Shown here piece after piece: positions 59,058-64,000 of a stretch of 64,000 nt of DNA. The first letter of the stretch is position 1; the number at the start of each line of letters is the position of its first letter. A program made the position numbers and the translations under genes. Origin of the DNA: Sitta carolinensis (lineage: Eukaryota > Chordata > Aves > Passeriformes > Sittidae); the NCBI GenBank assembly GCA_032173965.1, contig JAVUNC010000004.1, forward strand, positions 63,610,501-63,674,500, read 5' to 3'. The notes below the pieces were generated by a model, which saw only the letters and a list, made by a program, of their open reading frames with translations, was not told where the DNA came from and ran no database searches.

Positions 59058-59658
59058 GAGCTGCTCTGGCAGCCATGTGTCTGCAGCCTGCACAGCGCCC
59101 AGGATCTCACCCTGGGCAATGCAGCACACATAGAGCTGCTCTGGCAGCCATGTGTCTGCAGCCTGCACAGCGCCCAGGATCTCACCCTGGGCAATGCAGC
59201 ACACATAGAGCTGCTCTGGCAGCCATGTGTCTGCAGCCTGCACAGCACCCAGGGCCTCACCCCATGGCAATGTAACACACCTTGAGCTGCTCTGGCAGCC
59301 ATGTGTCTGCAGCCTGCACAGCACCCAGGGCCTCACCCTGGGCAATGCAGCACACATAGAGCTGCTCTGGCAGCCATGTGTCTGCAGCCTGCACAGCGCC
59401 CAGGATCTCACCCTGGGCAATGTAACACAGGTAGAGCTGCTCTGGCAGCCATGTGTCTGCAGCCTGCACAGCGCCCAGGATCTCACCCTGGGCAATGCAG
59501 CACACATAGAGCTGCTCTGGCAGCCATGTGTCTGCAGCCTGCACAGCGCCCAGGATCTCACCCTGGGCAATGCAGCACACATAGAGCTGCTCTGGCAGCC
59601 ATGTGTCTGCAGCCTGCACAGCGCCCAGGATCTCACCCTGTGCAATGCAGCACTCTGC
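59058..59658 (+). repeat. 75-bp minisatellite, eight copies
   Basis: Units start at 59058, 59133, 59208, 59284, 59359, 59434, 59509 and 59584. All are 75 bases except the third, which is 76. Units begin GAGCTGCTCTGGCAGCCATG and are about 90 percent or more identical. Copies 3 and 4 share a CACCCAGGGCC variant where others have CGCCCAGGATC. The last copy decays at its end. Because 75 is 25 codons and the unit lacks stops in several frames, long periodic open frames arise on both strands (up to 316 codons, 58827-59777 minus). The single extra base in copy 3 switches the minus-strand repeat peptide to another frame without causing a stop. That argues against selection on a protein. Confidence 0.95.
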
Positions 59659-60879
59659 TCCTCTGTCTTGGTGAGGCAGCCCTCACCGCTCTCCTTTCTC
59701 TGCAGCACTGGGATGTTGCTTTCGCTGAAATCAGGGGCCAGAGTGAGACATTGACAATAGTCTGATGTTGTTTTCATTTTGCAGTTGGCTGCATGATCTG
59801 AATAGAACTGAGAGGGCTACAGGGACAATGAGAGAAAATTCATTTATAAAAAGATCTGGCAGCGTCAGGAGTGTCAGGCAGAAAACCAGCCCAGGTAGTG
59901 GCCTGCTGATGGGTGGGGATAGATTACACCCTACCTAGCACATTATATTTGTAATAAGCAAGGTACAGGAGTTTAAAACTATGTCTGCTTAAAGGGTTTC
60001 CAAAGACCACCTGAGCCCATAGATTTCTGCAGTAATTCTTCATCTCTCCATGCCTCTGCTTCCATGTTTTGTTCCTCTGTCTCAACTTTCAGGTCAATCC
60101 TTCTGCTGTATCACAGCAAATCTGCCCCCAGAGCTCACAAATCTTCCTGCGGGTAACTTCCTCCAAAGAAGGCAAGGAGCAGAGCAGAGTCCCAGCGTCA
60201 TAGTGCTTCACACGTCATCAGCAAGGTCCTCTGTCTTTATAAAATCGTACCAGTCTCTGGATTTATCTTAGACCTGGAAATAAGTAATATAACACAGTAA
60301 ATACTCACTGGGAAAAATCCAAACAGAACATCATTCATGCGCTACATTTTCTCCTAGTATCTATCATAATACTGCTTAATGTCCAGAAAGACTTCGCAGA
60401 GCAGTAAAACTGTCTCCCCCTGGTAAAATAAGAAAGGGTGTAGAAGGCATAGAGAATATTTGCATTTAACTTTGTGTCATGGAGACAGAACATTAAAATG
60501 CTATTTGGTAACTTAGTCATAGAGAAGAATAGTAGAGCCATAGGCCTTTTTTTCTTTCTTCTTTTTTTTTTTAAAAAAGATGTAACTCTTTTAAGAGTCC
60601 CCTTAAGAGCGCTCAGTAGGGTGTGTCAATATTGCTCCCCATGGAAATCATATGGTTTGCCTATGCAGACAGTGAATTGTTTTGTGGCTGTGAAATATTG
60701 TGTGTTGCCCTGTGAGCAGTGGAGCCAGTGGCTCGAGGAACCGTTGTTGAGACTGACAGTTACATTGTGCCACTGAATAGTGAAACGGCAGAATCAAAAA
60801 CTCAAGTGGACCCAGACAGAATGTCCTGACCTTTAAGTAAAAGGCTGATTGGATATGGTGGGAGCTCCCCTTCATCTTC
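59659..60879. other. Unique non-coding sequence
   Basis: No gene is supported. Short open frames at 60050-60271, 60335-60541 and 60474-60776 are unrecognised. A T-rich run lies at 60547-60572. Confidence 0.5.
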
Positions 60880-61150
60880 CACCATAATCCATTACACCTT
60901 TCTTGGCAAACTCTCGTAATTCATGTAGCCGCGCAGATACATTTCCCATAGAATTTTTTTACATGCTTATCATTAAATTTATCTCTTATAACTTACTTGC
61001 CTTTGTATGGTCCAGTTGCGATGTGAAGTGTCAGTTCCCTATGTTGAAGCATTCATAGCGTCCTGCCAAAGAAGTAATTCTGCTTCTTGCAGCGTGAAAA
61101 CCCGGCAATAATAAATTTGTGGGAACACAGTCAGAAGGAAAGTTTCTGCA
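60880..61150. promoter_or_regulatory. Possible conserved non-coding element
   Basis: An AT-rich block that nevertheless keeps several CpGs (CTCGTAATTCATG, TAGCCGCGCAG, AGTTGCGATG, AGCGTGAAAACCCGGC) together with homeobox-like words. Retained CpG in AT-rich vertebrate DNA often marks conserved elements. Inference only. Confidence 0.25.
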
Positions 61151-61775
61151 GCACAGAAATAAATACATGCAAAGATGCTATATAATGACCTGCAGTGGAA
61201 AAATAGGAGACCCCAAACACATGAAAGCTGTAAACTTTATTACACTAGTTCCATATTTTAAATTTGTCTGAGCTAGACTGTGAAGTATTTGGGGCAGACA
61301 CATTTTATGCATTTGCAATGTACCATGAACAGTACCACATAAGTAAGAAAGAACATAATAACGGCATTATTAATGTGGGCTGCAAACTCTGCTTTAGAGG
61401 GGATTAAGGCTGCATGAAAGAGAAAAGAATATTCTTTAATTCTTCATTTTTAATTTCAGAATTTATTTTTACCAGCATCAATAATTCAGTGAAATAATAG
61501 CTATGTGTGCAGATAAGGAAATGTAGCAGACTAGACTGACTAGTTTCTAGAAGAATATTATAGCATGTATGCAAAGATGAGCTTCCTTCTCTGAATGCAT
61601 CACCTTGGTCCTGGGAGTCAAAACTAGCATGGTTTGTATTCAGCACTCTTTTTAGGGATGACAGAGTAAAATGCAAACTCTGTATCCCTATGTCTAACTA
61701 CATTTTCCCTTAGAAACACATGAACTTGTGGACATATTGTTTCCCTTAACAAAGTGTTTAAATACTGACTGCTCC

Positions 61776-61789
61776 TTTTTTTTTTTTTT
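61776..61789 (+). repeat. Poly(T)14, i.e. A14 on the minus strand
   Basis: A run of 14 T. On the minus strand this is an A tract about 21 bases after an AATAAA, where a poly(A) tail would begin. It could be a genomic A run beside a real cleavage site, or a fossil tail. Confidence 0.85.
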
Positions 61790-61810
61790 CCTTAAAATAT
61801 GTTAATGACC

Positions 61811-61816
61811 TTTATT
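61811..61816 (-). promoter_or_regulatory. Polyadenylation signal AATAAA (minus)
   Basis: TTTATT on the + strand reads AATAAA on the minus strand. It lies about 21 bases before an A tract and about 180 bases after the TAA of the candidate exon, a normal layout for a short 3' UTR. AATAAA is common by chance in AT-rich DNA, so its weight comes from the context. Confidence 0.3.
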
Positions 61817-61996
61817 TTTGTGAATTTGAGAGTGAAAGTTTTCATGCACCATGGAGGTTTGCCATACAGCAAATTAAAGACCCACAAATAAATTTTGCAT
61901 TATAGTACATATAAAAACATTCTCCTCTCTATGAGACCGCATTTACAGACATGTTATTTGCCTGGATGCTTTCTTCTCTGTGGATAGATTATCCTG

Positions 61997-62115
61997 TTAT
62001 GTGCACACATTCTTCTTGCCTGATGGTATGTGCTTCGCCCACTTGTTTTGAATGAAACTGTACAACAGCTCCCGACACGTCTGAATGTGGCACTGGCATT
62101 TCTTGCATCCCTCTT
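61997..62115 (-). CDS. Candidate terminal coding exon of a small cysteine-rich protein (partial, unconfirmed)
   Basis: On the minus strand a pyrimidine-rich TTCTCGCCTCTCGCAG acceptor (AG at 62117-62116), with a branch-point-like TGCTAATTG about 40 bases upstream, is followed by 119 coding bases. These are two bases of a split codon, then 38 sense codons and TAA at 61999-61997. The peptide has CKKCQC near its start, a further Cys six residues on, an RELLYSF amphipathic segment, a basic PSGKK stretch and a penultimate Cys. The 3' UTR is short and contains one AATTTATTT (AU-rich) word and an AATAAA. The CxxC followed by a (K/R)E(L/F)L..F helix and a short tail recalls the C-terminal ends of the IL-2/IL-15/IL-21 cytokines, but the spacing is about two residues shorter. 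I could not find upstream exons, so the identity is speculative and the open frame may be chance within a conserved element. Confidence 0.2.
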
Positions 62116-62117
62116 CT

Positions 62118-62269
62118 GCGAGAGGCGAGAATCTTCAAACTCAATTAGCATTTTAAAGAATAGGTTCAGTTTTGTGGTCCATTAAAGTCAGCTAAATTGA
62201 TGCACTGCATGTCTTTATTTCAAAAATAAAGCTGAACAATTAAAGCCCATGTCTCTTTGCTCAGCTTTT
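62118..62269. other. Unique non-coding sequence
   Basis: If the candidate exon is real, this is its upstream intron. No donor or second exon is evident here. Confidence 0.3.
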
Positions 62270-62560
62270 GATTCCTCACAAAGCTTTCCCACTTGCTGCC
62301 TTTGGATGTAATGTTAACAAAGTCAGTTAACATCAAGAGCAGCGCTAACAGGCATGGCACAATTCCTTGTTTTTGCTCAATCAGTCTGTGTTCAAACTAT
62401 CAGTTTGATTTATTTGTCCACGCTGACCCTTATTCACCACTTAATTATCCTCGTATAATGTTTCAAGAGCCTCCTGACACAAGGAGAAAGACAATTGCCG
62501 ATGTTCTGTGGAACAACTGTTGACCTGATGGCCAAAATGATGACTGCAGGTCGAAGGTTG
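62270..62560. promoter_or_regulatory. Possible conserved non-coding element
   Basis: The block carries ATGTTAACAAAGTCAG, GAGCAGCGCTAACAGG, TTTTTGCTCAATCAGTC, CAGTTTGATTTATTTGTCC and CCACTTAATTATCCTCG, with CpGs kept at CACGCTGACC and CTCGTATAATG. A 76-codon + frame (62293-62523) crosses it but has no splice pattern. An enhancer-type element is the more likely reading. Confidence 0.3.
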
Positions 62561-64000
62561 GTCGCCTTTTGAAGGACCCACTCCATTCTTGAGGGCTCTG
62601 GCCAGAGCTCTTAGCTCAGTTGCCACTGGCACTGGGCAGCCTTCTGGTCCCCAGTCCTCGCAGCATTCCCGGGGTCAGCCTGGCCATCCCGGCTGAGCAC
62701 AGCCAGATGACAGCCAGTGTCCTCTGAGCAGCAGCTTATTTGCCAGAAAGGCAGGCTTTTGAGCAGGCAGTTGATGGGCCCACTCTGGTCCCCTCCATCC
62801 TGTTCTGCTCCAGCACCAGCACCAGACTCAACTGGAACTAATCTTAACATCGAATTGCCAAAACCAAGATCAAAACCACATCTTCTCAGAAAAGCAGAAG
62901 CTACAAGTATGATAGTCTCCATCAACACCCCTGAGCAAAGGGGCTGCCCCTTATTCTTACAGCACAGGACGTTAGATTATGGTGCCTGAAGTGTATGCTC
63001 AGCCTCATTCCAGAGATCATGCACAATGACCTCCATTCATCCGGAAAGCACCCTTTCTGCCACTCTGGTGTGGAAACACTGAATGACATTCCTACTCGTT
63101 TCCCATTGAAAAGCGAATAATCAACTAATAGGTTAATTTTGACAGGACACTGGCATCTCATGGGGACAGAGTGCAGGGTCTGCATTTTCATGGAAGCTGA
63201 AACAGTGCTCAGGAATTGGGGAAAGACGAGACTGAAGTGGCACATTGTGAGAGACAGGGCTGAGCTGAGCAAGTTGTGCAGGTATTTCAGTTGTTGGCTG
63301 TCAGAGGTTGTGCAGGGAAAAAATCTGGCCCTTTTTGTAAAAACAGTATTCATCTCAGGTGTAGTCAGCCAAATAACTGACCTTTCCTGAACACATGGGG
63401 TTTATATTTCACTGAATTAATACCATTTTAGATCACTGAATCCTATTGCTTAAGGACATATTCAGCCATAAAGACCTAGAATCCTCACCACCACCAGGTA
63501 ATACCTGGTTAATCGGTTCCATGATCCTCCCGATACCAGGAGGATCTTTCAGCACCACAGAGACAGATGGATCCTCTAGTTCTCTGATGTCATTGCTAAA
63601 AGATGTGTGAACACATTTATTCTGTATCATCTTTACAGTCTCAAGGAGGACTGGCAGGCACCACAACTGGGAGCAGATTTTGGGCATCTCTAGAAGGGAT
63701 CCACACAGTACACAACCTAACCTGGAACCTCCTCACTTGCCTATAGTGCTCAGCCACCACCGAGCATCTGAGTCACAGCAAGGGTGAAACCACTGAGAAA
63801 GAAGGTGGCAGCCTGGGGGGCAGGCTACAGCTTGGCTGTGACAGCTCTCCTCAGACAGTCTGGGGCATGATGCTGTCAGTGCTTGGCCTTCTGCTTTCTT
63901 TAAAACCTCCTGCCTGAGCAGAAATGTTCACACATTAGTACTATTGTCATCTGAAAGGCTGTTATGCTTAGTTTTCGTGAAACATTTTATGTTGTCATTT
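62561..64000. other. Unique non-coding sequence to the window end
   Basis: No gene is supported. Minus frames at 62611-62928, 62922-63353 (143 codons) and 63433-63687 are unrecognised. None carries a donor that would clearly join the candidate exon at 62115. If that exon is real, its partners lie here or beyond 64000. Confidence 0.4.

Noticed and set aside
58631..59777. Repeat-protein open frames around the 75-bp minisatellite
   Set aside because: Open in several frames on both strands, and the frame changes inside the array without consequence.
60030..60110. Possible reverse MIR fragment (ATCTCTCCATGCCTCTGC...)
   Set aside because: Match too short and pyrimidine-rich to separate from chance.
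63433..63687. 84-codon minus frame considered as retroviral or transposon debris
   Set aside because: No recognisable motif, terminal repeat or second domain nearby.

Overview
The window reads as vertebrate, most likely avian, non-coding DNA. It is AT-leaning with small GC-rich patches. It lacks intact LINEs, SINEs or endogenous retroviruses that I can recognise. It carries worn ancient amniote repeats (MIR-like, CR1-like and palindromic elements), and pentamer and hexamer satellites of the (CCAAA)n and (GGGAAA)n kind that I associate with songbirds. The species call is inference. Nothing prokaryotic is present: no operons, ribosome binding sites, CRISPR arrays or insertion sequences.

No complete protein-coding gene is supported. 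Nearly all open frames are short, lack splice context and encode low-complexity or random-looking peptides. The very long ones (about 700-820 codons near 38-40.5 kb and about 316 codons near 59 kb) are by-products of tandem repeats. The 38.4-40.5 kb array has no adenine on the + strand, so no stop codon can occur in any of the six frames. The best gene-like structure is a possible last exon on the minus strand at 61790-62115. It has a splice acceptor, about 39 cysteine-containing codons, a TAA, a short 3' UTR and a correctly placed AATAAA. It is unconfirmed.

Layout: 1-36 kb is mostly unique sequence with MIR-like fossils (2.4 and 12.5 kb), homopolymer tracts (10.3, 16.3, 23.8 and 29.0 kb) and several stretches that look like conserved non-coding elements because they hold clustered homeobox, POU and GATA-type motifs (10.9, 23.1, 24.1, 28.1 and 29.4 kb). 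From 36 to 42 kb is a satellite-rich segment: (GGGAAA)n, a 2.2 kb GT/CTCC array and a 473-base pure polypyrimidine tract. From 42 to 58 kb is unique sequence with a palindromic fossil repeat, a 41-base poly(T), a GC-richer patch at 46 kb, a (CCAAA)n satellite and more repeat fossils. From 58 to 59.7 kb is GC-rich and ends in eight copies of a 75-bp minisatellite. From 60.9 to 62.6 kb is another CNE-like block that includes the candidate exon. The overall picture is a gene desert or very large intron, possibly with long-range regulatory elements. I could not identify the locus.
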